NCBI GenBank assembly: GCA_023091665.1
Contig: JALJCQ010000006.1
Coordinates: forward strand, 1,302,001-1,366,000
Length of the DNA: 64,000 nt
Source of the DNA: Pythium myriotylum
Lineage: Eukaryota; Oomycota; Peronosporomycetes; Pythiales; Pythiaceae
Reading direction: 5' to 3'
The notes below the pieces were generated by a model, which was not told the origin of the DNA, ran no database searches, and saw only the letters and a program-made list of their open reading frames with translations. The translations under genes were made by a program, and so were the position numbers. Below are positions 30,558 to 41,113 of the stretch, piece after piece (position 1 is the stretch's first letter; each line of letters starts with the position of its first letter).

Positions 30558-32034
30558 TGTCGTGAGGTGGGTCCGAAAAATGTCTTAGCCTCAGCGAGAT
30601 GGCTTAGACTCGGGGCCCCTCGACGTCCAGAAAATAGAGCCCGAAGGTATCCACAAGATTCGAGGAACCGCGGAATCCACTGTCGTTCACGCTCAATAAC
30701 TCGCTGGTGAGCGAACCGTTGTCATGAGAGTTGTGGACCAGACTTCCGTAGGGAATGGGGGGTGGAATCTGCAGAGATACTTCTATCCACAGACCCAGAG
30801 AGGGGGTTGTCACTGATAAAGTACGTGTATTTCGTACAATTATCGCCTTCCTACACAGAGCGTCGTGACACAACGACTCTGCTGCTTCCTTCTTGTGAGA
30901 TTCGCGCCACGCGCAAACGCTCACGCCTTCAACTCGCTCAGAACCTCGCGGGTTCTGCTCGATGCCTTGACTGACGCCTTGGATCCCTCGGATCTCTTGC
31001 CTTGATTACTTGATGTCTTGCTGGATGTCTCGGCAGATGGCTCGCGTGTCAAGCCGTCTCACCAACACGTCCAACAAGTCCTCTTGCCCTTACGCCGGCC
31101 ACGCAGGGACTTGCCACTTGCCGGGGGTGCCTTCTTCCGAGTAGAGAAGGACTTGGCCACTCTCGGAGGGTGTTTCCAGGGACTTGGAAGCGGGTTGGAC
31201 CAACTGTTGGCCACTTCTTTTACGTCACGAGCCTTGCTATCGTGACGGGGGTTGACTTGAGCAGACGAAGGGGAATTCGGTACTGAATTGCAAAACCTAA
31301 AACCTAAGTGCCTACCTTGTCCTACCTACTGTTCCTACTATGCTCTTAAAACATGCACATCACCTCTGTCCTTGCGTCACGTAGCTCTACGTCGAGTCTT
31401 CTCAGCCTCACGTTTCCCAACCGTTTGCGCATACGCCCGGCTGCCGTCCCATCGTTCTCGCAGTGTCGTGCTCTCAGCCACCCGTCGACATGTGTTTGCG
31501 CATTCACTCACCCATTGCCCCAAACAGATGGCAAGGTGTCCCTTCTCTTGAACACCGATGAAGGTGCAAGCCGTCTGCCAAGAAATCTGGCAAGACGTCC
31601 GAGACATCCGGCGGGTAGTCAGCCGAGACGTCCAAAGCGTCTGACGAGCAATCAGTCAACGCGTCCAGGACGTCAAACGAGCAGTCGATCAACACGTCCG
31701 GGACTTCCAACGAGCAGTCGGCCAGGAAGTCTTGGGCGTCATGCAAACAGTTGGTCGGGACGTCCGAGACGTCAAGCAAGCAATCGACCGGGACGTCTGG
31801 CCGTCTGGCGGCAAATCTGGGTCTTCCCGTAGGGGATCCAAGCCGTCTGACAAGACATCCGAGACTTCAAACGAGAAATCAGACGCTCTCTGACCCCTTC
31901 GACCGGCCATCTGGCCCATCATCTTATCGTCGTGTCGCAGACCCTCCGCCCATCACGCATCTTCCCATAATTTCCCAGCCAATCAGATGTCGACACTTCA
32001 ACTGACTTTCCCAGACCTGGCCCACTATACCACA
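30558..32034 (-). repeat. 5' LTR of the Gypsy element
   Basis: 1,477 bp, TGTGG...CGACA on the minus strand. It differs from the 3' LTR at only a handful of sites: for example one G fewer in the run near 31,123, gtcatgag against gtcgtgag near 30,723, and two changes near 32,017-32,021. The GACGTC-type low-complexity array lies at about 31,556-31,900. Confidence 0.92.
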
Positions 32035-32564
32035 TGAGCTTGTGTCGAGCGGCGATGTTGAGGATGGTCCGGATCGACGTGAACTTGGCCACGGGTGCGA
32101 ACGTTTCTTCGAAGTCGATGCCGTACTTCTGCAGGAACCCCTTGGCAACGAGTCGAGCCTTGTACCGTTCGAGGAGTCCTTCAGCAGTTTCTTTGACCTT
32201 GAATACCCACTTGCTGGTGATGGCCTTGCGTCCGGCTGGCAAAGGGACTAGGTCCCAGGTCTCGTTCTTCTTGAGCGACTCGAGCTCGGAGTCGCAGGCT
32301 TCCTTCCAGTTGCTGGCGTCGTCGGATTCCATCGCCGACTTGAACGATGTCGGCAACTCTCCCCCTGAATTCACGACGAGAGCAAACTCTTCGAGATCGT
32401 AATCTTGGTCTTCTCCCCCTTGTTCTTGCACGTCTTCGCCTTCTTCATCTCCATCTTCTACGCCTTCCTCTTCGATCGACGTGAGCAGTGCAGACAGATC
32501 TTCGAGCGATTTCCGTGGACCCTGCGTGGGTGGTGGAATCGCACCACTTGTGCGACCAACCCGT
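32035..32564 (-). pseudogene. Copia-A copy E2, integrase-RT linker and RT N-terminus (right of the Gypsy insertion)
   Basis: Starts at the TGAG duplication and reads, on the minus strand, [16 protein letters not shown], the acidic linker, then RT ([47 protein letters not shown]). The gag, protease and integrase part is missing: at 32,565 a plus-strand Copia-A LTR begins. A few coding differences from the other copies (ETAEGLLERY, TILNIAARH) mark this copy as somewhat diverged. Confidence 0.85.
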
Positions 32565-32923
32565 TGTTGAAGATGATGCGCCTCGAACCCAGCGTCATCA
32601 TTCCAGTTGGAGCTCGGCAGTTGAAGCTCGGCTGTAGAAGAACCTCCTGCAGAAGATTCTCCGTGGAAGATTCGACATGTGGAAGATTCGACATGTGGAA
32701 GATTCTCCGTCTGGTTCTGGTTTGAATCCAGTGCCACCCATCGACTTCGTTGAAGTATCCACGAAGTCAGTTTATGTTTGCATATGTTTACGATAGGTAG
32801 GACATACATTTGATTATGGTAGCGTAGGACACACACAGACGGCTTAGAGGTAGCAGTAGCGAACTAAGTCCCGATCAATTCACTTTGCATTTTGCATCCC
32901 ACCAACCAAGCGACCTTCCAACA
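32565..32923 (+). repeat. Copia-A 5' LTR of copy C3
   Basis: 359 bp, TGTTGAAGATG...CCTTCCAACA, followed at 32,924 by the primer-binding site ggttatgagccc. U3 carries tandem 15-16-bp units (aagattctcc, gaagattcgacatgtg). Near the 3' end TTCACTTTGCATTTTGC matches the oomycete initiator plus FPR composite at all but one position, so transcription probably starts about 50 nt before gag. Confidence 0.9.
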
Positions 32924-32927
32924 GGTT

Positions 32928-35234
32928 ATGAGCCCAAGCCCAGCCGACTCTGCCTCCACCGACTTCGCCTCCCCAGCCTTCGCCATGGATTCGACCACCC
33001 CAGCCCGCATCAACAAGTTCGACGGAACCAACTTCCACACATGGAAGTTCAAGATGCAGATGGTGCTCGAAGAACGCGACGTCTGGGAAGTTGTCTGTGG
33101 AGAGGTCAAACTCGAGCAGTGCCAGACCGACGCGGACCGAGCCCTCTTCAAGAAGAAGTCTCGCAAGGCGCTCGCGATGATCTGTCTCGCGATGGAAGAC
33201 TCGCAGCTCCCGCTGGTTCGGTCGGCGAGTGGTGCGCAAGATGCATGGTCAAGACTGGAAGAACACTTCGAGAAGAAGAGCCTTGCCAACAAGCTCTTTC
33301 TTCGTCGTCGTTTCTTCACGACCATGATGGAAGAAGGTGACGATGTGCTCACGCACATCAACAAGCTCAAGACCCTGGCGGAGCAACTCGACGCAGTCGG
33401 CGCTCCGGTCAGCGAAGACGACTTGGTGATCACGCTTCTCGGCAGTCTCAGCGAGTCGTACCAGTTCCTCATCACGGCGTTGGAGTCGCGTGTCGACGCG
33501 CTCACGTGGGAACTCGTGACGTCTCGGCTGCTCCATGAAGACATGAAGCGCAAGGAGCAAGGTGGCGACGGAGCCACGCTTGGCCAGGCGTTCATGACAA
33601 GTGACGCGAAGCCCAAGGGCCGTGCAGTCAAGAAGACTGGCACGTGCAACTACTGCGGCAAGATCGGTCATTGGGCCACGGAGTGCCACTCGCGTGTCAA
33701 GGACAACGGCAACGGCAACGGCAACTCCGGCGGCAACTCCAGCGGCAACGGCAACAGCAACGGCAACCCTCGGCAACGGTTCCAGCGAGCCAACCTTGCG
33801 CGAGATGAAGACCCCGGCGAGTACCTGTTCTCGGTCGGGAAGACCCAAGGCAAGTCGAGTCAATCCACGGCGTGGTTGGTCGACTCGGGTGCGACTCAGC
33901 ACATGTCGCGAACCAAGCAGTTCATGATGAACTACAGGAAGATCGACCCAGTCGACGTGCATCTGGCCGATGATGGCACGGTCCAAGCGGTCGGCGTGGG
34001 AGACATTCTCATGTCGATGAAGACTCCAAGCGGTGTCAAGAAGGGTTTGCTCACCAACGTGTGGCATATCCCCAAGCTCAGCCGCAACCTGTTCTCGGTC
34101 GGAAGATTCACGGAGGACGTTGCTCCCGTGACGTTCGACAAGGACGGTTGCTTTGTCATGCTGAAGGGCGCCAAGCGGACCATCGGCACTCGAATCGGCA
34201 AGGGTCTGTTCAAGCTCAACATGTCTCCAGTGTCGACTGAAGCAGCCCACGCCGCCAGTGCAAGACGAGGTCGCGCCATGTCCAAGTCGTACCTGTGGCA
34301 CCTCCGACTCGGTCACATCGGCTTCAGCGGACTCGAAGCCATCGTCAAGAAGGACCTCGCCGACGGACTCGACATTGGGTCTGTGCAGGAGTGGGAGGTC
34401 TGTGAAGGCTGTGCACTCGGCAAGCTGACTCGCGTCAAGTTCCAGTCGGGCACGACCAAGCGGTCTGCGAATCTGCTTGACGTCGTGTACAGCGATGTGG
34501 CCGGCCCCATGAAGACTCCGACTTTCGGTGGCATGAAGTACTTCGCCACCTTCACCGACGACAAGTCTCGACTGTGCAAGTTGTACCTGATGCGGTCCAA
34601 GGACGAAGTCTACGACAAGTTCGTCGAGTTCGTCAACTGGGCCGAGAACCAAACCGGTCGTCGAGTCAAGGTGCTTCGAACCGACGGCGGCGGCGAGTAC
34701 CAGTCGGCCAAGCTTGCCAAGTTCTGTCGCAAGCGTGGCATCGAGCACGATGTCACGCCGCCATACACGCCTCAGTTGAACGGTGTGGCGGAGCGCATGA
34801 ACCGAACCATCGGTGAGTGTGGTCGTTGCAAGCTCCACCATGCCAACTTGTCCGACGAGTACTGGGGCGAAGCCGTCATGACTGCAGTCGAAGTTCGCAA
34901 CCGACTTCCGACCCGCGCTCAAGACTTGTACAAGTCGCCGTACGAAGAATGGTACGGGAAGAAGCCCTTGCTCGCCAACTTCAAGGTGTTCGGCTGCCAT
35001 GCGTACGTCCACGTGCCCAAGGAGAAGCGGTCGAAGTTCGACGCCCGAGCCATCTTGTGTCGGTTCCTCGGCTACTCGGACCACGAGAAAGCGTATCGGT
35101 TTGAAGAAATCGCAACCGGTCGGATCGTCATCAGTCGAGACGCGCAGTTCATGGAAGACACATTCGACGATGGCAAGCGCGAAGAACCCTGGAGCAAGTC
35201 CGTCGAGTTCCACGACGATGAAGATGATGAAGAT
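32928..35234 (+). CDS. Copia-A copy C3 gag-protease-integrase, first part (interrupted by Copia-B)
   Basis: Starts at the ATG inside the primer-binding site ([10 protein letters not shown]). In order: gag domain ([18 protein letters not shown]...), CCHC knuckle [14 protein letters not shown], an NGNGN Gly/Asn linker, protease [11 protein letters not shown], integrase zinc site HLRLGH...CEGCALGK, then [15 protein letters not shown] and [10 protein letters not shown] as the D, D, E residues, and the integrase tail. The frame is intact to 35,234, where Copia-B enters within the acidic linker (DDEDDED). Removing Copia-B and one copy of AAGAT joins this frame to 49,195 without a break. Confidence 0.88.
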
Positions 35235-35589
35235 TATTATGGGTACAATGTGTCACAACATCTTGAAGTTGAAGTTCAAGTTGTGGAAGATTCAACTGTA
35301 GAAAATTCTCATGTGGAAGATTCCCATGTAGAAAATTCTCAGGTGGAAAGTTCTCCATCTAGTTCTGGGTTGAACCCAGTTCAACCCATCAACTTTGTTG
35401 AAGTACCCACGAAGTGTGTATACCTCTGCATATGATTACGATAGGTAGGACATGCATATGTTTATGGTAGCGTAGGACACAAGACGGCTTAGAGGTAGCG
35501 ACAGCGAACTAAGTCCCGATCAATTCACTCTGCATTTTGCCAAGCTTCAGTCAAGTCCACTCCTCTTCTCGACTTCGTGACCTTTAATA
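35235..35589 (+). repeat. Copia-B 5' LTR
   Basis: TATTATGGGTAC...CTTTAATA. U3 has degenerate 15-bp units (gtggaagattc, gtagaaaattctc). The stretch cgataggtaggacat...gaactaagtcccgatcaattcact resembles the Copia-A LTR closely. TTCACTCTGCATTTTGC fits the oomycete initiator plus FPR composite. The leader to the gag ATG has no earlier ATG. Confidence 0.9.
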
Positions 35590-35593
35590 GGTT

Positions 35594-35881
35594 ATGAGCC
35601 CAAGTACCATGACGGACAAGACAAAGACTCTCGTTGACAAGTTCCGTGGCGACAACTACGCTTCGTGGGCACGCTACATGCGAGGCGTGTTCCTAACCAA
35701 GTCGGCGTGGAATGTCGTGAACATCAACGAGACGCCGACGTTCTCGGACCCGCGGATCAAGGACGAATACATCAGGACCAACAACATCGCGTTCGGCCTG
35801 ATGCTCCTCCATATCGACGCGGAGTACCACCACATCGTCGACGACTGTGAAGAAGCTCATGTGGCATGGAAGCGACTGCCG
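35594..35881 (+). CDS. Copia-B gag, N-terminal part
   Basis: Starts at the ATG within the primer-binding site ([19 protein letters not shown]) and reads a Copia-type gag N-terminus ([41 protein letters not shown]). At about 35,881 it stops resembling gag (AWKRLP) and resumes at 37,341 (LYEGSQKAGRIYLKRQLF) in the same frame, so the 1,459-bp insert is close to a whole number of codons off and keeps phase modulo the junction. Confidence 0.8.
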
Positions 35882-37340
35882 TGCAACAACTTGGTGGAAG
35901 CCCCGAAGGCCGCGATTTTCGTCACTAAAGGATCGGGTGTGAAGGCGATCTCGGTCGCGGAGGCTGGTACCCTTCTCAAGACGGTTGACGCGAACGCCGA
36001 CGTTGAAAAGTTTGAGGCCCTTCTGAAGGTCCTCGTGGGGAAAATCCTGACACCCGCACCCTCGGAAGCAGTGGCAATGGCTCTCCGTCTCGGCCTCCAG
36101 CGCGCGCTGCGTGCCTCCGCGGCCTCGCGCCAGGCGCCCGCGCGCGCCTTCAGCCTGTTGCAGCACGCCGCCGACAAGTTCACAGTGGTACGAGACGGCG
36201 TGAGAGCCACGACGAGGAGGTTCGTGACGGTAACGAGCTTGGCGATTCGCACAGGAACTGCCGGCGGAACACGACGGCCTCAACATCGAGTTCAACTGGT
36301 CGCTCGCGGAGGACGACGTCACTCCGCACGGCGACGCCTACCGCAACTTGCGCTGGGCGAAGCTCGCCGAGCTCGCCAAGGATGCCAAGCCAGGTGGGCA
36401 GCTGATTGATCGCAAACGTCGAGGCAAGGAGATGACTTAGGCATGTTGATTTGGTGCTGCAGCGGGCAAGCCTGTGATTGCGAAGGAAGTGGATGTCGAC
36501 GTGTCTTTCGGCGAGTACGAGGCCGTCTACGAAAAGGTTCAACGAGATGGCGATTTTCCACGGCTACTCGGGTGCTAAATGAACTGTGACTAGGTAACCG
36601 ACTACCTCTCCGTCCAAGCAAGCATTTTCGCCCAGGACGGTGCCGTCGGCTCCTTCAAGGATAACCGCACCCGTGTCCGTGTGATCACGGACTCTCCTGT
36701 CGTCGCACTGTTCGCACAGAACCTATTGGTAGGTCTTCAGCACTGAATCATTCCAGAATGTGCAGACATTACTTACGTGAGCGCTCTGATTCAGGTCCGT
36801 GTGCCGACAAAGGATGCCCACGCTGCTCGCCCTATTGTTGTTTACGTCGCCACTGAGGGCGAGTTCAAGGGTCAGGAGCCGAGCGCGTATCTTCTGGTTG
36901 ATAAGAACGAAGAAGACCAGGTGTACGTCAAAGTTGTGGTAACTGGTGCTGCGGATTTGACCTCGATCCAAAATGCGATCGGGCTCGCCAAGAAGAAACT
37001 CGCTGAGCAGACGGATGCGGAATCGCTCGTGCTTCCTGGTGATGTCCTCCTGAAGGGTGAGAAGTCGGCTATTGTATTCAACGCAAGCGGTAAGACGCGT
37101 ATCCTCTTTTTCCAACCCTACCTCCACCACTTTATAATATTCTCAACATGGACTGTACAGACGTCGCTCGTGCGACGAGCGTGAACTCGGGATCGTTGTA
37201 CTCTGCTCACTTGAGCATCTGGAACTCGTTTGGCTTGACGTCGCTCTTCGGTGGCGCCATCGTCGACGCGTCGAAAATTCAGAAGAAGCAGGTCGTTGCC
37301 ACTGAAAAGGGTGCTGCTGTGCATGTCCGTTCGTTGTACG
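35882..37340 (+). pseudogene. Captured nuclear gene fragment with five apparent introns, circularly permuted, inside Copia-B gag
   Basis: The ATG at 36,077 opens a presequence-like N-terminus ([19 protein letters not shown]). Exons 36,077-36,187, 36,255-36,393, 36,463-36,536, 36,594-36,728, 36,795-37,089 and 37,161-37,340 join in frame across GT-AG introns of 57-71 nt. The product runs [85 protein letters not shown] and VHVRS. The natural next exon seems to lie upstream, at 35,882-36,030 ([21 protein letters not shown]), giving a permuted order. The DYL...ALFAQNLLVR stretch weakly recalls the N-terminal domain of ATP-type PEP carboxykinase, but the rest does not fit, so I leave it unnamed. 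The N-terminus could be a mitochondrial targeting signal. Confidence 0.6.
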
Positions 37341-39398
37341 AAGGGTCGCAGAAGGCGGGTCGAATCTACTTGAAGCGTCAGCTCTTTAGTATGGAGATGA
37401 AGGAAGGCGCGAATGTGTTGCATCACTGCAACGAGATCCTCAACATCCACACCAAGCTTGTGGCCATCGGCGCGAAGATGGAGGACGAAGATGTGGCAAT
37501 TTGTCTGCTGCGCAGTTTGCCTAAGAGCTATGAGAACGTGGTTCTGCACATCGAGATGAGCAATGCCGACTTGAGAACTAAAGAAGTGATCAAGGCTCTC
37601 ACGAACGAGCACGTGAAGCGTGCCGGCGAGATGAAGACTGCAGCCACCAAGCTCGACGACCAAGCCAAGGCGTTTGTGTCGGAGCAAGATACTCGTGTAT
37701 GCTCGCACTGCGGCAAGACTGGTCACTTAGTTGACCGTTGTTGGGCCAAGAACAAGCAAGAAGGTCGCAAATTCGGCGGTGGTCGCTTTGGCGGAAAACG
37801 CGCGAACCACGTACAACGCGACTATGAAGAAGACGATGACGCCATCGCCTTCGCTGTATCAATGGAGGCCAGTATAGCGCCGGACACTTCCATGATTGGG
37901 AAGTGGGCGATTGACAGTGGTGCCACGCACCATGTCTGTAACGACCGCTCGATGTTTGCCAGTTTGGCTGAGGGCGACCACGGTGAACTTGTGGTCGCGG
38001 AAGGAACGAAGACCAAGATCCTCGGCGTTGGCACAGTGCACGAGCGCGCTATCATTCACGGCGGACAAGTTCGTGACCTCGAACTCCGCGACGTATTTTA
38101 CGTACCAGGAATCAAGAAGAATCTGCTTTCAATCCCGCAGATCAACAAGTCAGGCAAGTTTCGCGTTGTCTTCGAAGGGCCTGCAATGAGCGTATTCGAC
38201 AAAAGGTCGCGGAAGGTCGTCGCGACTGCTCAACTTGCGTTCGGGTTGTTTTGGCTCCGCTCATTCCCGCGCGCCACTTCGCCTTCAGCTTTGACAATCT
38301 CGGCGGACCGCGCAATCTCGATCCTGCACGAGCGCATGGGTCATGCATCGACTCCGTTGTTGCGCTTGTTGCTCGACAAGTCAATGGTGAAGGACGCGGA
38401 TCTGCCTACGAGCACCAAAGCTACACCGATGTGCCAAGGGTGCCAGCAAGGCAAAATGGTCCAGAAGCCATTCAAGTCCAACACCGAGAAGCGCAAGTTT
38501 CAACCGTTCGAACTCATCCATCTCGACCTTTGTGGCCCGATGGAGGTCGACAGCATCGGCGGCAGCAAGTATTTGCTCCTGATCGTGGACGAATCCAGTG
38601 GTTTGATGCACGGTTCATGCATTGCGTCCAAGTCAGACTGCAGTGCACTGATCATCAAATTCATCAAGCAAGTCAGCAACCAGTTTGATCGCCGTGTCAA
38701 GTTTGTACGTCACGACGGAGCCAAGGAATTTGCTACGAGTGCAATCAAGGCGTTCTATGCTGACCAAGGCATCGAGCAGCAAGTCACTGTGCCATACGCA
38801 CACCAAACCAACAGTACGGCCGAGCGCAACATCCGAAGTATCGTCACGATGGGTCGCAGCATGCTCCATCATGCTGGTTTGGACAAAATCTTCTGGGCAG
38901 AAGCAGCAATGACCGCGATCTACATCAAGAATCGCTTGCCATCACCGAAGTCCAACGACAAGACACCGTATGAACTGGTCTACGGTGAGAAACCTAGCAT
39001 CAAGCACATGCGCGTCTTCGGCTGTCTCGCGTTCGCACTCACACCAAGTGAGATGCGCAAGAAGTGGGATGCCAAGTCTCGCCCTGGCCTATTCGTCGGT
39101 TATCAAGAGTCATCAAAAGCGTATCGGATCTTCGACATTGAAGCTAACAAGATCGTCATCAGTCGCGACGTCAATTTCGACGAGACCAAGCCCGGCGGCT
39201 GGTACCTCGAAAACACTACATCAGGCATGGACGACTTGCTGGAACGACTCGATGACATCGGCAACGAAGGTGGTCTCAACTTGGCCAATTTCAAGTACAG
39301 TGGCAAACGCCGCTCAGGTGCCCCACAACCAGTTGACCCAATGCAATCCGACGCAGACGATGAAGCAAGCGGTTCGGAAAGTGTTCGAAGATCAACCC
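37341..39398 (+). CDS. Copia-B gag C-terminus, protease and integrase
   Basis: In order: gag (LYEGSQKAGRIYLKRQLFSM), CCHC knuckle CSHCGKTGHLVDRC, protease WAIDSGATHHV, integrase zinc site (HERMGH...CQGCQQGK) and the D, D, E residues in LIHLDLCGP, VRHDGAKEF and NSTAERNIRS. The integrase C-terminal part (RVFGCLAFALTPSE, GLFVGYQESSKAYRIFD) is typical of Ty1/Copia. The frame is interrupted at 39,398 in the acidic linker by a Copia-A LTR. It is clearly a different family from Copia-A, with low protein identity outside the motifs. Confidence 0.88.
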
Positions 39399-39757
39399 TG
39401 TTGAAAGGTCGCTTGGTTGGTGGGATGCAAAATGCAAAGTGAATTGATCGGGACTTAGTTCGCTACTGCTACCTCTAAGCCGTCTGTGTGTGTCCTACGC
39501 TACCATAATCAAATGTATGTCCTACCTATCGTAAACATATGCAAACATAAACTGACTTCGTGGATACTTCAACGAAGTCGATGGGTGGCACTGGATTCAA
39601 ACCAGAACCAGACGGAAAATCTTCCACATGTCGAATCTTCCACATGTCGAATCTTCCACGGAGAATCTTCTGCAGGAGAATCTTCTACAGCCGAGCTTCA
39701 ACTGCCGAGCTTCAACTGGAATGATGACGCTGGGTTCGAGGCGCATCATCTTCAACA
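39399..39757 (-). repeat. Copia-A LTR, minus orientation, left end of the F/C4 complex
   Basis: 359 bp; on the plus strand TGTTGAAAGG...CATCTTCAACA. The polypurine tract of a minus-strand interior follows at 39,758. It has the full-length U3, whereas the LTR at the other end of the complex (46,808-47,139) lacks 27 bp, so the two are probably not a simple pair from one insertion. Confidence 0.88.
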
Positions 39758-40750
39758 CTCCCCCTCGACTCGACTGCGTCTTGAACACCAAGCTTGGTGC
39801 GGAGCACGTCGAACTGGACAGTGGGGATCGGCTTGGTCATGATGTCGGCAAGCATGTCTTGGGTCGGGCAATACTGGAGAGACACTTGGCCGTCCTCGAC
39901 CTTCTCACGAACGAAGTGGTAGCGAATGTCGATGTGCTTGGTGCGCTTGTGGAACTCGGGGTTCTTGGCCAACGCGATCGCACCTTGGTTGTCTTCGTAC
40001 ACCGTGAGCGCTTGGTCGCTTGCAACTTCGCCGAGTTCGCACAGGAACGCCTTGAGCCACACGGCTTCTTGGATCGCTTCCGATAGAGCCATGTACTCTG
40101 CTTCGGTCGAGGAGAGGGCGACAGTTCGCTGCTTCTTGCTGCGCCAGCTGATGCATCCGCCGTTGAGCATGAACACGTAGCCGCTGGTGCTTCGACGTGA
40201 CTCGATGTCGCCAGCCCAGTCGGCGTCGGAGTAGCCGACCAGTCTTCCGTCGTTCGATGCCGAGAACTGCAGGCCGTACGTCGGAGTCGCTTGCAGATAC
40301 CGGAGCACACGCTTGAGAGCTTGCCAGTGTGTTGGACACGGGTCCGCGGCGAACTGGCTGAGTGTGCCGACTGCCGCTGCGAGGTCTGGTCGAGTGCCGA
40401 CCATGAGGTACATGAGTGCGCCGACTGCACTTCGGTACGGCACGTTCTTCATGGTGTCTTCGTGCTTGCAACCACCTTCACACATGGCCTTGGTCAGCTT
40501 GAGTCCGGGGTCTTGAGGAGTCCTCACTGGTTTGCAGTCTTGCATGCCGAACTTGGTCAGGATCGACTGCAGGAACTTGGTCTGCCGCATGGTCACGTCG
40601 CCGGACTTGGGGTCTTGATCAACTTCCATGCCGAGGCAGTACTTGAGTTCGCCGAGGTCGGACATCTCGAAGCGTTCGCTGAGTGCACGCTTGGTCGCCG
40701 TGAGCAACTCGAGGCTGTTGCAGGCGAGGATGAGGTCGTCGACGTAGATC
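39758..40750 (-). pseudogene. Copia-A copy F, RT YVDD region to RNase H (minus strand)
   Basis: The minus-strand frame runs from [13 protein letters not shown] through [15 protein letters not shown] (uninterrupted here, unlike E1 and E2), RNase [24 protein letters not shown] and VYEDNQGAI, to the stop in the LTR. It is cut at 40,750 by the plus-strand LTR of C4, so everything upstream of YVDD is absent from this side. Confidence 0.86.
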
Positions 40751-41109
40751 TGTTGAAGATGATGCGCCTCGAACCCAGCGTCATCATTCCAGTTGAAGCT
40801 CGGCAGTTGAAGCTCGGCTGTAGAAGAACCTCCTGCAGAAGATTCTCCGTGGAAGATTCGACATGTGGAAGATTCGACATGTGGAAGATTTTCCGTCTGG
40901 TTCTGGTTTGAATCCAGTGCCACCCATCGACTTCGTTGAAGTATCCACGAAGTCAGTTTATGTTTGCATATGTTTACGATAGGTAGGACATACATTTGAT
41001 TATGGTAGCGTAGGACACACACAGACGGCTTAGAGGTAGCAGTAGCGAACTAAGTCCCGATCAATTCACTTTGCATTTTGCATCCCACCAACCAAGCGAC
41101 CTTCCAACA
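40751..41109 (+). repeat. Copia-A 5' LTR of copy C4
   Basis: 359 bp, TGTTGAAG...CCTTCCAACA, followed by the primer-binding site at 41,110. It begins directly against the truncated minus-strand copy F (gtagatc). Confidence 0.9.
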
Positions 41110-41113
41110 GGTT

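Larger units (their letters stand above)
17296..32034 (-). mobile_element. Full-length 14.7-kb Ty3/Gypsy element (aRNH plus chromodomain, Chronos-like) with TGAG target duplication
   Basis: LTRs lie at 17,296-18,773 (3') and 30,558-32,034 (5'). The interior encodes gag, protease, RT, native RNase H, a second archaeal-type RNase H, integrase and chromodomain on the minus strand, plus an antisense gene on the plus strand. TGAG at 17,292-17,295 and 32,035-32,038 is the target duplication, and the interrupted Copia-A reads across it normally. I count about seven differences between the LTRs by eye, so insertion is recent. The domain set (extra aRNH plus chromodomain) is that described for the oomycete Gypsy group called Chronos; assignment is by architecture only. 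Confidence 0.9.

Noticed and set aside
32700..32770. A tRNA gene in the Copia-A LTR, suggested by the T-arm-like sequence
   Set aside because: No D-arm, anticodon arm or acceptor stem can be formed around it.
41078..41113. Upstream extension of Copia-A gag into the LTR ([11 protein letters not shown])
   Set aside because: It begins at a TTG and has no ATG; the first ATG is in the primer-binding site.
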